This document shows positions 11,419 through 23,425 of a stretch of DNA of 64,000 nucleotides, one piece after another (position 1 is the first letter of the stretch; each line of letters begins with the position of its first letter). The stretch spans positions 165,894,334 through 165,958,333 of the forward strand of contig CM040120.1 of the NCBI GenBank assembly GCA_022559845.1, given 5' to 3'. A program made the position numbers and the translations under genes. The notes beneath the pieces were generated by a model. It was not told where the DNA came from. It saw only the letters and a program-made list of their open reading frames with translations, and did not search any database. The DNA comes from Amorphophallus konjac (taxonomy: Eukaryota; Streptophyta; Magnoliopsida; Alismatales; Araceae).

Positions 11419-12290
11419 TTGGAATACAAAGACTGCTTTGCCTGGACTTATAAAGAAATGCCTGGGCCGGAGCCCTTCGTCGCAGAGCATGAATTGGCAA
11501 TACTCCCCATGGCTAAACCCGTCAAGCAAGTTCAAAGGCGTATGCGTCATGAACTCGAGTTTAAAGTAAATGCCAAAGTTGACAAGCTTCTAAAGGTGGA
11601 CTTCATAGAGCCCTGTATCTATCCAGTCTGGCTCGCCAATATAGTCCCTGTCAAAAAGAAGAATGGCCAAGTCCGAGTCTGTATTGACTACATGGACTTA
11701 AATAAAGCATGTTCGAAGGACGATTTTCCTATTTTGATCATTGAAACCATGGTCGATATGACCACAGGACATAAAGCTCTATCCCTATGGATGGATCATC
11801 AGGTTACAACCAGATCCGAATGGCCATCGAAGACAAGGAGCATACGGCTTTCCGGTCTCCCAAAGGGATCTTCAATTACAAAAGGATGCCTTTCGATTTG
11901 AAGAACGCCGGTGCCACATACCAAAGGGCAATGACCAATTTTTTTGATGAAATATCCCATGACTTGCTCGAATGCTATGTTGATGATCTGGTCGTCAAAA
12001 CCCGAAGAAGGGAAGATCACCTGGTCGATTTGCGTCGGGTTTTCGAAAGACTTCGGCAATTTCAACTCAAAATGAATCCGATGAAGTGCGCGTTTGGTGT
12101 TTCAAGCGGCAAATTTCTCGACTTCATTGTCAGATATCGGGGAATTGAAATAGACCCCAACAAAATTAAAGCAATTCGGGAGTTGTCGTCTCCCAGAAAC
12201 ATAACTGAATTGAGGTCTCTCCAGGGGAGGTTAACCTACATCAGGCGCTTCATATCTAACCTCTCTGGAAGATGCACACCCTTTGGGTAA
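11419..12290 (+). pseudogene. Tat reverse transcriptase, one frameshift
   Basis: The RT core can be followed in two overlapping frames. The first holds WLANIVPVKKKNGQVRVCID, YMDLNKA and DDFPI (11640-11730). The second, from about 11790, holds GYNQIRMAIEDKEHTAF, the palm segment YKRMPFDLKNAGATYQRAM, the catalytic YVDDLVVK box (11978-12000) and the thumb. RT copies the element RNA into DNA inside the particle. The catalytic Asp pair is intact, but the frameshift near 11787-11810 and the stop at 12288 rule out a full enzyme. Confidence 0.85.
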
Positions 12291-12690
12291 TTAATGAAAA
12301 AGGGTGCACCGTTTATATGGGACGAAGAGTGCCAATATGCATTCGAGCAAATCAAAGACTATCTCCTTACTCCTCCGGTGTTGGGAGCACCAGTTAAGGG
12401 AAAACCTTTGATACTTTATATAGTTGCCATGGACGCTTCTTTGGGAGCCCTATTGGCATAAATAAACGAAGAGGGCGAGGAGCAGCCATTGTACTATCTC
12501 AGTAGGAAGCTGGTTGGCCCGGAACATCGTTATTCACCAATGGAGAAAATGTGTTTGGCGTTGGTGTTCACCGTGAAGAAGTTGAGGCATTATCTCCTAT
12601 CCCATCGGATGATGTTAATTTCAAAGCACGACCCACTCAAGTTCCTCCTTAAACAGTCTGTATTGTCAGGGAGACTTGGAAAATAGGCGT
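12291..12690 (+). pseudogene. Tat RNase H (retroelement type)
   Basis: Following RT are PFIWDEECQYAFEQIK, then the tether and RNase H start LYIVAMDASLGALLA with its first catalytic Asp. Next come QPLYYLSRKLVGPEHRYSPM and the HYLLSHRMMLISKHDPL segment. This domain degrades the RNA strand during DNA synthesis. Stops at about 12460 and 12684 interrupt it. Confidence 0.75.
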
Positions 12691-12895
12691 TACTCCTCAT
12701 GGAGTTCGACATAACCTTTGTCCCGCAAAAGGCAATTAAAGGACAAGGAATGGTGGAGTTTCTAGCGGCACACTTAGTTCTGGCAGACTCTCCTTTTAAC
12801 ATTAGACTCCCATATGAAGAAACACTCCTACCCCAGTCAGGAGCGGATGGCCAGGGTGGGGTCCCCCATTACAAAAAGAAGAAGATGTCCTCGCA

Positions 12896-13320
12896 ATGGA
12901 TATGCCATGTTGGGAGCTCTATTTTGATGGCGCCTCCCGAACAGTCAAAAAGTCTGACGGTACTATGAGCCTCACATCAGGGGCAGGTATTGTCTTTGTG
13001 ACTCCTTAAGGAGGGATTCTACACAATTCCTGTGCACTCATGAAACCCTTGACGAACAATGAAGCAGTAATTGTTGGGCTTCAGTTACCTCTTAAAATGG
13101 ACATCAAATGTATCAAAGTTTATGGAGACTCACAGCTTGTCATATGACAAGTTCTAGGCGACTATGATGTCTGAAAGCAGGAGTTAATTCCTTATCATGC
13201 CACTGTGATGCGGCTCAAGGAGAAATTCTACCTATTTAAAATAGGTCATGTCCCTAGAAGTGGAAATTCATAGGCAGGCGCCCTAGTCAAGTTGGCCTCG
13301 GCTATAACGCTCCCACTCGA
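12896..13320 (+). pseudogene. second, archaeal-type RNase H (aRNH) of the Tat element
   Basis: A second RNase H fold follows the first: CWELYFDGAS (first Asp), NNEAVIVGLQ (Glu), VYGDSQLVI (Asp) and GHVPRSGNS followed by AGALVKLAS. In active relatives the last segment reads ADAL with the fourth catalytic Asp. Here it is Gly. Dual RNase H is a recognised Tat-lineage trait, so this block supports the lineage call. Three in-frame stops lie inside it. Confidence 0.75.
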
Positions 13321-13439
13321 GGGAGAATTGGACATAATCGTCAGGCACAGAAAACTCATGTCAAGTGTCTTAGACGAAGAAATCGACCCCACAATTTTCG
13401 AGGTTAATGCAATTGAAAAAGGCGACCCAGCCGAGGAAG

Positions 13440-14756
13440 AGGGACAAGACTGACGTCAGCCAATTATCGATATAAAGAAGGGTTGCCTCCCTCCAGATCG
13501 GGCTCAAAGGGTTCAACTGCTGCAAAGGGCAACATCATTCCAGCTGATAGGAGATCAATTGTATAGGCTTGTCCATGAAAAAGATAAGTCTGTTCTTCTG
13601 CGCTGCCTCTCACCGAAGGCAACCAATATGATCATGCACGAGGTCCACTCAGAACTCTGCGGTGCCCATTAGGTAGGGGACAAAATGAAGAACAATATAA
13701 AACTTAAGGGCTTCTACTGGCCCACCATGTATTCGGATTGCAACCGCTACGCCCGTACTTGCCATCAATGCCAAGCCTTTGGTGCGGTGCCAAGAAGACC
13801 CCCGAGCTCCTTACACCCCACAGCTCCTACATGGCCCTTTGCTGAATGGGGTATGGATATCGTGGGACCTTTCTCACCATCCTCTAAAAGTCTTAAGTTC
13901 ATATTGGCCGCGACCGACTATTTCTCTTGATGGGCTGAAGCTCTCTCTCTACGGGAGGTCACGGGAGGGGCAATCACCTAATTTGTCAAACATTACATTA
14001 TATATAGATTCGGCAATCCTAGCCGGATTATGTCAGACAATGGCACACCGTTCAAAAATAAAACAATATACGCATTGGCTGCCAAGTTCCACATAGATTC
14101 GAGGACTTCAACGATATACAATCCCCAAGCTAATGGATTGGCCGAAGCTTTCAACAAAACTCTCTGCAAGCTCTTAGCCAAAATAGTCGGCAACCGCAAA
14201 AGAGATTGGGGTGAAAAAATACATGAAGCTCTCTGGGCATATTGAACAGTTTACAAGACACCCACCGGGTGTTCCCCCTTTTCTTTGGTATATGGGGTGG
14301 AAGCCCTGGTGCCAATCGAAATTGAAATGACATCTTACCAGGTAGCCTTGCATACTGGCTTGCAAGCTCAAGAGCAAGACGAAATAGATAGAAGGTTGGA
14401 AGAATTATCTTAGAGGGTAAAGGTTAGAAGCCTACAAGTACCTTCAAGCATATCAAGCCCGAATAACACGAGCTTATGATAAGCTTGTGAAGCAAAGGGC
14501 ATTTACAAGAGATGACCTTGTTGTGGTCAAGAAAAGAGAAATTATGGCAGGTAAATCCAACGGCAAACTCTAACCCAATTGGCGTGGGCCCTATGTTGTC
14601 TCCAAGGTCTATCAAGGAGGTGCCTATAGGGTCGTTGACCACAAGGGAGAAAACTCTTTCCCTCCATTAAACGGTAAAAACCTAAAGTTGTATCATGCCC
14701 TTGAACATGAGTTTTCGCAGCGATCGTCGCTGGATGTCTCCTCTCCTGATGGAGGT
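13440..14756 (+). pseudogene. Tat integrase and C-terminal tail
   Basis: The HHCC finger is visible as MHEVHSELCGAH with a stop just after, then CHQC (13760-13780). The core carries the DDE residues: WGMDIVGPF (13848-13870), IMSDNGTPF (14026-14050) and NPQANGLAEAFNKTL (14120-14160). After the core come HEALWAY, TPTGCSPFSLVYG and the tail DLVVVKKR, GPYVVSKVYQGGAYRVVD and GKNLKLYH up to about 14756. Integrase inserts the DNA copy into chromatin. Stops near 13672, 13928, 13979, 14243 and 14412 make it inactive. Confidence 0.83.
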
Positions 14757-14912
14757 TAAAAGAACAGGGAGAAGCAAGAAAAACACAACCAAAAAAAGGA
14801 AAAAATAAAAAAAGAAAGGAAAAAAAGAGAAAGGGGGAAAGAGAAAAAAGGAAGAAGAAAAAAGAACAAAAAAAGAGAAAAAAGGGAAAAAAGAAAAAAA
14901 GAGAGAAGAGAG
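14757..14912 (+). repeat. long purine tract after pol
   Basis: About 155 bases are almost purely A and G, with runs such as AAAAAGAGAAAAAAGGG. It separates the end of pol from the tandem array. It is not next to the right LTR, so it is not the main plus-strand primer, although an internal polypurine primer is possible. Confidence 0.6.
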
Positions 14913-14939
14913 AAACTTGGTGTGGCTACTTCTAATACC

Positions 14940-15500
14940 GTGTCCTTGTCCTATCACCCCAAATTCAAATCTCAAATTCTGACTTATTAAACCACTCAGG
15001 TGGTTAGCCCCAAATCTAAATCCCAAATTCTGGCTTACTTAACCACTTCTTGGTCAGCCCTACCTCCAAACCCCAAATTCTAGTTTATTAAACCACTCAG
15101 GTGGTCAACCTCAAATCCAAATCGCAAATTCTGGCGTACTAAACCACTTCTTGGTCAGCCCCAAATCCAAACCCCAAATTCTAGCTTATCAAACCACTTA
15201 GATCGTCGGCCCCAAATCTAAATCCCAAATTTTGGCTTATCAAACCATTCGTTTGGTCAGCCCTAAATCCAAATCCCGAAATCTGGCTCCCTAAACCATT
15301 CAATGGTTAGCCCTAAAAATCTAAATCTCAAGTCTCAAATGCCGGCTCCCAAACTACTCACTGGTCAACCTCAAATTGTAATCCAAAATTTTAAATTTCG
15401 GCTTCCAAAACACCATTGGTCTGCCCCAAATTTCAAAATCCAAAACTCCAAGTGTGGCTTCAGATCACTTACCTGATTGGCCCCAAATCCTCAAACTCAA
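14940..15500 (+). repeat. tandem array of a ~51-bp unit (about 10 copies)
   Basis: The repeated unit has the form AACCACTCAGGTGGTCAGCC, then CCAAATCCAAATCCCAAATT, then CTGGCTTACTA. Unit starts can be followed at about 14990, 15041, 15091, 15142, 15192 and 15243, then degenerate to about 15480. Alternate units read ACCACTCAGGTGGT and ACCACTTCTTGGT, so each contains a small inverted repeat. The array lies in the long untranslated region after pol, a usual site for tandem repeats in Tat elements. Confidence 0.8.
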
Positions 15501-16014
15501 CACTTTAAGTTTCTATCCTTGGCTTTCAGCCTACCAGAGGTCAGTCAGGGAATGGACTCAAAGTTACTCATCACAAGATTCAACCATCAGTGTCAAGCTT
15601 ATGGAAGCATCACTTCCCTCATTCAATCACCCAAAAAAAATGGGGTTTAAAATAGAGGTGCCCCGACGGATTTAGGTAGTCGGTTTATCGGTTGTTCAAG
15701 GGCAAAAAGGTCAAAACCCAGTTGAGGTGAAAACCCGAGAGGGCATCTCAGGCAAAAATGGGTAACCCCTCAGCGTGAAAACCCGAAGGAACGTGTTGGA
15801 AAAAATTAAAGGGAGCTAGTTTTGGCGAAAACCCTAAAGGGCGCTCAGATTGGTAAAGAAAAAAAAGAGAAGAAAGAGAAAGAGAGAGTGAGAGAGAGCA
15901 CAACAACGACAATGTGGTTAGAGTATCATGATGAAGAGCAACAACAATCAAAGAATAAATGAATCCACAGTAATAGTGACTCATGAATTATTTTTGATAC
16001 TCATCTAGGGGTGA
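15501..16014 (+). other. untranslated Tat spacer with GTGAAAACCCGA-like repeats
   Basis: No coding sequence is visible. Between 15690 and 15835 the phrase TGAAAACCCGA or CGAAAACCCTA plus a short GGGC sequence occurs three times. A GA-rich run follows at 15856-15900. The spacer joins the 51-bp array to the 3' end of the antisense gene. Confidence 0.5.
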
Positions 16015-19000
16015 CTACAAAACAGCAAATGGAGAAATAAACACAAAAGATCTATGGGGAAGAATACCATGATAGTCACTGAGACAGCTCATAGACGGCG
16101 GGGCCTTTTCTACTAAGTTTTTGACTTGGCTCCGCATGTCAGCAATAGCCGCCTGCACCTCCGAGTGCCGCACAAGAAGAGAACCTTCCTCAGCCTGTGC
16201 CTGTTGTGCTGCCTTGACACTCGACTCGACTGATGCTTGTAGTCCTTCAATTCTTTGCAATATGGCTTGGATGGTCTGTTGAAGGAGTGTAACTTGATTT
16301 TTGCTCTCGGCCTCAACCACCTCGAGGGATTCCCGACGGCCCCGAACCTCCTCAACTTGAGAGTCTAGCTCCTTCGCCTCCTTCGATAAAGCATCTATTT
16401 CTCCTTCAAGTTGCTGGATCTGCAAATGACAAGCCTCCCAGGCTGAGGACTAGTACAACTGTCGAAATTCCCCCCACACACTTTCCACCGCTGCCATCCA
16501 GGGCTTTTTGGGCAGCCTTAATGTGTGGTAGCCTCGTGTCCCAGTTTGAAGGACGTCTCGCATGGCCTCTATTGATGGGAGAGTCTCCTGTTGCAGCATG
16601 GTCTGGGCACCGCTAATAAGAGTGTCAAGCATCATCTCAGCCCCCACAAAAGGCACGGGCTGGGGACCATCTAGCCAGCCAACTACGTGGGCTGGGAAGT
16701 TGATGTCCAATGCCACGTCTCCACTTTTATTCCTTGTTCTCAGAAGGGCCTTCTCCCACGAATCTGCGAAGCAGGAAGACACCAAAAAAGAGAAGAAAGA
16801 AGATGAATATTATGATTATCTTCAGGCCTAGAAGACCGAGTCGGAGTCAAAGCGCTTGTCATGAAAGAGGTCGTATTCTAACTGGCAAAGTAGGCTCCTC
16901 TGAGGCCTCACCCCTCTGGGTGGTCTCGGGCACCTCCTCCCTCATGACAACACGACCAACAGTCAAAGAGGGTGCTGATCTTCCCCTGATAGGCTCCACT
17001 ATGCCCAGGAACGGTGCAAAAACATGATGGTTAGAAGAACATAAATGTACTATAGGAAAATATTCCAAAGAAGTCAATTACCTAATGCATCAAGGTCTGC
17101 ATCGCCCGATGAAGTGAGGGTCATGCCATCTATGCTAACAGGAGGGGGAATAGTCCCCTTTGAGCTCGGGTCACCCTCGGGTCTACTGATATCCTCAAGA
17201 TCCTCTGGAGGAGAGAATAATAAAGACCGGCCTAGAACATGAAATTAGGTGTGCCCAAGAACTCAGGAACAATGAAAGGAAACCAAAGCGAAAATACCTT
17301 GCGAACCAATGGCGTCATCCGCGTCGGAAAGTAGAATTGTAGACCCCGAGGTAGAAGGAGAGGCTTCCACATGACTTGTGATTTCCCCTTCTACTGGGGT
17401 CAAAGCTGGCATCTCCTTTAAACCCCCGACTTCCTCGCCTTCAGCTCTGACAGCCCCATTATCTTCAGGGCTGACCCCTATAGCATCAACATACAACACC
17501 CTTGATGGAGTACTCCCACCAGCTTCTTTCAGGGTACCCAAGGGATTTGGGACAAGACGACCACTTGTGGCATGAGACAGGAAATGATTTTTATGAACAT
17601 CTGGACAAGGCAAAGGACAGTTAAATGTTGAGGGCTGGGTGCACTCACCGATAGTGAGAAATCTGAGCTACTGCTAAGGTCCCAGGGGTTGTTGGGTGTC
17701 CAACTTCATATATTTGTGCTGCCGGCGCAAGAGCTTCCTCCTCACGAATTTCAGCCAGGAGGGCTTCCGAATACTGGACCACCATTTTCCCATCGGCAGG
17801 AAGGTTGGCCGAAAATTCTGGCAAGTTCCCGTTCAGCCCAGAGTCTAAAAGTGCGGTGAATTCTTTGACAGACGTGACCATATTTAAGTCCAGAGGTCTG
17901 AGATCGAAAGTAAATCTCATGGTAAGTTCACATGTAGGCAAGAAAGAAAGGCGAAAAAGGTACCCCACGGAGGCCTACCTGAGGAGTAGTGATCAATACC
18001 TGAACCCGTTCCCTCTTCGGGGAGAGTTGTCCCTCTTTCAGTCCTGAAAATCTCTTCTGGAAAGCAAAGAAAAAAAGGGGAAGGGGACTGTTAAAGGCCC
18101 GCCGAGGTAAGGAGAAGATAAGTATGCACGTGATAACAGGGCATTAAAGAGAAGCATACCAGCTGAGGTATGACTAGTAGGTCCTCCACTGGAGAATGGA
18201 GGCGAAGCGCCTCAAATTGGGTTGTAATCATCGTTCGTAAGATCCCAGTCTTGTGACTCGCTTTCTTCCTCAGTTGCCTCTGCTTCAAAAGAGATATTTT
18301 CATCTATACGAGGGAGATTTTTCCCCCTTTCAACAGCTGAAGACCCTGAAAGCAAAATAGGGGTCATGTAATATTTAGTAAGGGTCGTTTTGGCATTGTG
18401 AATGAGAAGCTACAAAAGAATTACCTGCCGGCTGTCCACATGAGGTAGTTCCCTTTGTATGGGGTCGAGAAATCCTCTGGCTGGGACCCTTGTCCTTACT
18501 CGGCCTAGGCCTTTTTAAAGAAGAGTTAGAGACCTTTTTCCCTTGGGCTGCAACACTTTTCGTAATGAAGCTCGCTGCCAAGGGAATAAAAAGAGGGGAA
18601 CAAGGTCAAGCATCATGCAAGACAAAATAAACCCAATATGTGAAGGAAGATAGATGAAAGCAAGAAAACTGACTAGGTACACTCTGGAGCTGGTGAAAAA
18701 GTAGGTTGCAATACCACTTGCTCGGGTCGGAGACCTACAACCTTTCCTACATTTGCGATGGCATCCCAAATATCTTGTTGGGTCTTTCCATTTTCAATAA
18801 GGGAAATGTATTCGAATGGGCCAATCCGGATGATGGAGCTAATAAGATGCTTCTCCCATTGCGGCCATAAATCATTATTGAATCCCTCAGGTATAAGTTC
18901 TGTGCTCTTGGCAACATTAAGAGCATACCCGCAATCTGATAGAAAATGGGTACACCATGAATATACTCTTTGAACTGATGGGGTCCAGCTTTGTCCCAAT

Positions 19001-21343
19001 GAAGTGTCAACTGGGCTCCTCAAAGGTCTGATCACCTCGGCATAGGGCCTCCAATCTATGGTGATAGCTCCATTCTTAGCCTCCCGCTGCGAACGGAAAT
19101 CCCTGACGGCCCTGGCGATTCTTGGAAATTGAGCATAAAGAAATGAATTATCAATCAAAAGGGGTGGCAAGTCGGTTCTCCCTAAGCGGGCTTCCTCTGC
19201 TTCCCTCAGCCTCTGGGGAGGTTGCCTAAAAACGTTACTATGCTTAAACCACCATCGAGCATAATATATGTCAACCTGCCCGATCCGCCTCCTATAGGGG
19301 AGAGTACACCTTTGGGCTAGCACGCCCCTGAAAAAGAAATCCCACTAGCAACCGGCAACTAAGTGGGTGTCATGGTTTCTACAAATTCTTCCCTCCAAGC
19401 TAAAGTCAGCGTCAGGAGGGACTGACTGATCATAACCAAAGTTTCGCCCGAAGCGGTGCGGATAGTAAGGCTCTAAGAAGGTGGTGCTGCCTTTTCTGAA
19501 AACGAGAACACTCGGCCTGATGCAACAAAGCCAGTCTTCATAAAAGGTAAGGTTGGAGGATGAATAATGAGGAAAACTATGATATTTCACTCAGGTCTTT
19601 GATCATGAAGGCCTGAAGTCATAAGAACTGTGAGCAAAGTGTAACCCCTCTTCCCCTTGAGTGGGGACATAAGATAGGAGCCTGCGTGCTCTTGACAACT
19701 GCTTTAATGAGCTCTGCTCTGAACGATTCCTGAATAAAAAAATCAGCGGTGCCGTCGGATTCTCCACAGTCACACTCTGGCACAATGAAGGCAATAATAG
19801 GCCAGCCCAGGCACTCAGGAAATGGGTAGCCATAAGTACACCTCTGTCCCTGGGAGAGCTGTGAGAAGTTAAATTCCCCAGGCCATGATAAATATTACAT
19901 AATGCAGCTGGAGCAAGAGCTAATCTGTGTCCATTGGCGAGGAGGCAAGTTGGGTATATCAGCTCAAGGCGCACTAAGCCCTCCTCCCCATAAGGTACAA
20001 CAAACATGGCCAACCAACAAACAAGATAGGCCGCGAGGTAAATCTGGTTTGGCAATTTCTGGGGATTCCACCCCTCATCCTCTGGCGTAGAAAGATACCG
20101 CCTGTGTTCTTGAGAATGTAAAAGCAGTTGATAATATTGATTCAGGGGCCTGTCGTCCTCAAAACCGCTCATAGAAACAGAAGGGCCTGTTATAAAAATA
20201 ACGTATCCATGCATTTAAGCTGACTCTGGCAGCACCAGCAGAAGCAACATGAGTCTTCTTTTTCTCGAAACGAGCCAGATCTCGCCAGACTTTCATCAAA
20301 TACCTGAAGCTCAGAGGGAGCCCATATTCCCCGAAACCTATGGAATAGTTCCGGTGCAAGTCACTGAGAGACACCTCGTAGGGGCACACAGAAATAGAGA
20401 GGCCAGAAATCCGATGAAAATTCCATAAATCAAGAGCTGTGTCTCTCTCTCAGCTGTTGCAAAAGTGTTGAATCGACGGTTGAATCTTTCAGCCAGGGCT
20501 TGTAGAAGACCACTATAGCAAGGGTAATGATATAATGTAGCCATCACTGCATGCCGAATGCCCACATGCTCAAGGAGTCGGCCATAGTGATGAAGGATGC
20601 CCATGAGCCACTCTGTGGCCCCCAAGTAAAACCTCTGTGAAGAAATCACGGACCATCTGTCGTACTAACTGGGTGCAGACCCACTCATGATTTTATCAAT
20701 CATGCATAGCTTGTCGTATCCCTTTGACGCGAACTATGTGTCGGAAGGAAGTAAAAACCAGCCAGAAACTGAATCAGAAGGCACCTTGAGCTTGCTCGAA
20801 AGATCCCATGAAGTAGAAGCGAAAGTACGATCCTTAGTGTAGCAATCAGTCTCTGTGCTAAAGAATCCTAGCTGAGCAGTGCAGGAAACTGGGGTTGGCG
20901 TGTAAAGGCCAGAGGAAAGCTCGGAAAAGAAGTCCCACAACTACTCAGCATGTTGTCGCGCCCCCACTAAGATGGCTCGCTCAAGTTGGCGACGTTCGGA
21001 CACCAAACAAGGGTCATCCTCCTCTCCGGGACGAAATTCTGAATGAAAAGGAATAAATGTTCGTCCAATGGGAAATGTCGTGGATAGCCCTTCGGGCGCT
21101 CATATTTGTAGCAGTTGCCGACCCTGATAATCAAAGACAAGTTGACTGTCCCGTCGTCAGATTCCTCTTCAGGAAGTGGACTTAAGGCAATAATACTCAG
21201 CCCCCCTGTCGGGAGAAAATAAATTCTCTGCAGTGAATTGCGGAGGTCCCAAAGGAGGCATCAATCTCTTGGAAGCAATGGGGGCGGTGTGTCCGCCATG
21301 TCCTCGTGACCCGCGAGCATAGCTTTTCTGACCACGAGGCATG
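16015..21343 (-). pseudogene. antisense plant mobile domain (PMD) gene with spliceosomal introns, inside the Tat element
   Basis: Read on the minus strand, a start codon at 21343 (MPRGQKSYARGSRG) opens a gene of over 5 kb against the direction of gag-pol. PMD-type blocks run from about 20650 to 18690: EWLMGILHHYGRLLEHVGIR, AERETQLLIYGIF, RVSLNAWIRYFYNRPF, LVCWLAMFVVPYG and WWFKHSNVFRQPP. The rest is an acidic Ser/Pro-rich linker and, at 16425-16100, a coiled coil (IQQLEGEIDALSKEAKEL). GT-AG introns are clear, for example about 18686-18575 and 18434-18333. Several stops (for example near 21170, 20730 and 16452) and broken frames mean this copy is decayed. PMD proteins are linked to TE silencing or chromatin in plants. 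The role inside Tat elements is unknown. Confidence 0.78.
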
Positions 21344-21508
21344 GTTCACGGCCTACAAGGAAGAGCTAAGATAGAGATAATGCAAAGTGTTAGAACAACA
21401 CGATAAGCAACAAAATAGTAAGCTCATAAACTACCAAAGCATTTGTGGAAGTTGATTTTTTTTTGTTTTACGGGGCACGGGGCGCCCGCCTTCACCCTCG
21501 GTCCCGAT

Positions 21509-21533
21509 GGACGGGGGGGGGGGGGGGCGCTTT
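21509..21533 (+). promoter_or_regulatory. G-run before the right LTR, possible polypurine primer
   Basis: A run of fifteen or more G residues followed by CGCTTT lies immediately before the proposed LTR start TGTTGAACCCC at 21534. Position fits a polypurine tract, but a pure G-run with CGCTTT between it and the LTR is unusual, so the exact boundary is uncertain by about ten bases. Confidence 0.4.
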
Positions 21534-21989
21534 TGTTGAACCCCACAAAGTTCATAAATGGTTCATGATATTTTCAGAAAATTTTCAGAAATGAAATGCT
21601 TCATGTGATGATTACAAAACGACAGTGGATCGTCGTCATCACATAGGTGCTTTTGTGCGACCCACTAGGTGGGGCCGTTCGCGAACCCATACGTGCTGCC
21701 ATGCATGAAAATTTTATTAAATAGTTGATGAGCGGAGTGGAATTGCTCACTCATGTGTGGAATCAACTATAGAAATGGTCTTTGAAATCGTCGGGTGTTG
21801 TTCCCCGCATTAAACGCGCTTCGGCGTGCTAAAGGTGGCTAAAAGCACACAAAGGTGGAGTCTTCCACGTGTTATAGCCAAGTCCCAGTAATAAAAAACG
21901 ATTGGAAAAAAACGGGAGGCCTCTTTTATAACCAAACGAACAAGGGAGCAGGGCCACCCCCTCCTCCCCTTTTTCTCCTCTCTTCCGCG

Positions 21990-22345
21990 GTCCCAAGGCG
22001 GGAGGGGGACCCCCTTCGGCCAGTTAAATCGGAGGGGACGCCCCTCCGGTGGATGGGAATTGGAGGGGGGACCCCCTCCGGTTGATGGCTCACCGGGGGG
22101 CCCCCTCTGGTGACCCTAGACCAGAGGGGGTCCCCCCTCTGGTGTTCCTGCGCGGGGGGACACCCTCCGGCAGGGTCAAACCGTAGGGGGAGCCTCCCTC
22201 CGCTGTTCCCAGATCGGAGGGAACCCCACCCCTCCGGTCACCTTGCACCGGAGGGGTGGGCTCCGGTCCTTGCTTGACCGGAGGGACCCCCTCCGGTCCC
22301 TACTTGACTAAAGGAGGCCCCCCCCTCCGGTCCTTGTTCTGCTGC
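21990..22345 (+). repeat. array of CCGGAGGGG / CCCCTCCGG hairpins in the LTR U3
   Basis: The sequence repeats short inverted pairs, for example CCGGAGGG followed by ACCCCCTCCGG, and CAGAGGGGGTCCCCCCTCTG. At least eight pairs occur in 350 bases, spaced 30-45 bases, linked by TCCTTGCTTGAC-like spacers. Each pair can fold into a GC stem. The array is upstream of the TATA box, so it belongs to U3 and would sit near the 3' end of the genomic RNA. Confidence 0.75.
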
Positions 22346-22487
22346 GCAGGGGAGAAGGGAAAAAAAAGGAGAAAGAAAAGAAAAAGAAGAAGAGAAGGAG
22401 AGAGGAGGGGGGTGCATACCTTTTGGACTTCTACCTGAGAGAAAGCTTCCACCGGAGCAACCTAGTATCTGGTCTACCTCCACCACC

Positions 22488-22494
22488 TATAAAA
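22488..22494 (+). promoter_or_regulatory. TATA box of the Tat LTR
   Basis: TATAAAA followed by GGAGGCC, just downstream of a GA-rich stretch, is the best promoter signal in the LTR. It implies transcription starting about 30 bases further on. No expression can be judged from sequence. Confidence 0.55.
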
Positions 22495-23099
22495 GGAGGC
22501 CAAAGACTTGAGTTTTGAAGAGACGAAGAGAAGAGCAGAGAAGGAGAAGGGAAGGAGACTTGTGAGCTTCAAGGAGGCCCAAGTGCAAGAAGGAAGAAGG
22601 AAGGCTGCGCCCCCTTCTCTTTTTGCTGTCCAGGCTTTTGGGTTTAAGCCCCCATTTTGCAAGAAAGCCCTCTTAGGGTATGTATCGACAAAAGTGCCCT
22701 CCGGATATACAAAAAGGCATTGTACCATGGAGATACATGAAGATACTTTGTATAAAGTTATGAAAGTGCAATAAATAATAGAAAGGAAAATATATTCACT
22801 CCATTATGGAAAATTATGCAAAGGCCCCTGTGTGGTCCGAAAGTTACCTTTTTACCCTATATCCTTTTGAAATTGTGTAAAAGACCATCTTTTTAAGGAA
22901 AATTGGAAGAAAATGTTTAAGTTTAAGAGAAAGATGTTTCCGTTCATATGAAACAGTCTCTAACTTATGAAAATTTTCTCGCTCAAGGCTAGACATTGAA
23001 AATGGCGTTCTTACCTCGGATTTCCTCAAAATTGCATACATATCTGTAAAAATCTGAGAAAATAAAGGAAAATTCAGAGAAAAATCAAGAGGGTCGCAC

Positions 23100-23425
23100 A
23101 TGGCACCCTAGCCACACTAGAAACTGCAAATAAATCCTAACCCAAGGGCAAATTACAAATAAACCCTAATCTAAGGGTAAATTGCATAAAAACCCTGATT
23201 TAGGGGTGAATTAAACCAAAGCCCTAATTCAAGGCAAATTGCTCAAAACCCTAATCGAAAGGGAAAATTGCATATAAACCCTAATTCGAGGGTAAATTGC
23301 ATATAAGTCTCTCCAAGAGGGCAAATTGCATCTAAACCCTTCCAAAGAGAGAAAATTGCAAATAGGTCCCTCAGAAAGGGAAAATTGTAGATAAGGCCTC
23401 ATGTAAGGGGATAATTGCAATAACA
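23100..23425 (+). repeat. short-period tandem array in the Tat LTR (~33-bp unit)
   Basis: About nine degenerate copies of GGGCAAATTGCAAATAAACCCTAATC-like units follow one another. The AAACCCTAA core resembles the plant telomere unit but occurs once per 30-40 bases, so this is not telomeric DNA. In the left LTR stub only the last unit is kept, and the truncation point lies within this array. Confidence 0.7.

Noticed and set aside
23100..23425. Interstitial telomere repeat
   Set aside because: AAACCCTAA occurs only once per 30-40 bases within a longer unit, not in direct 7-bp tandem.
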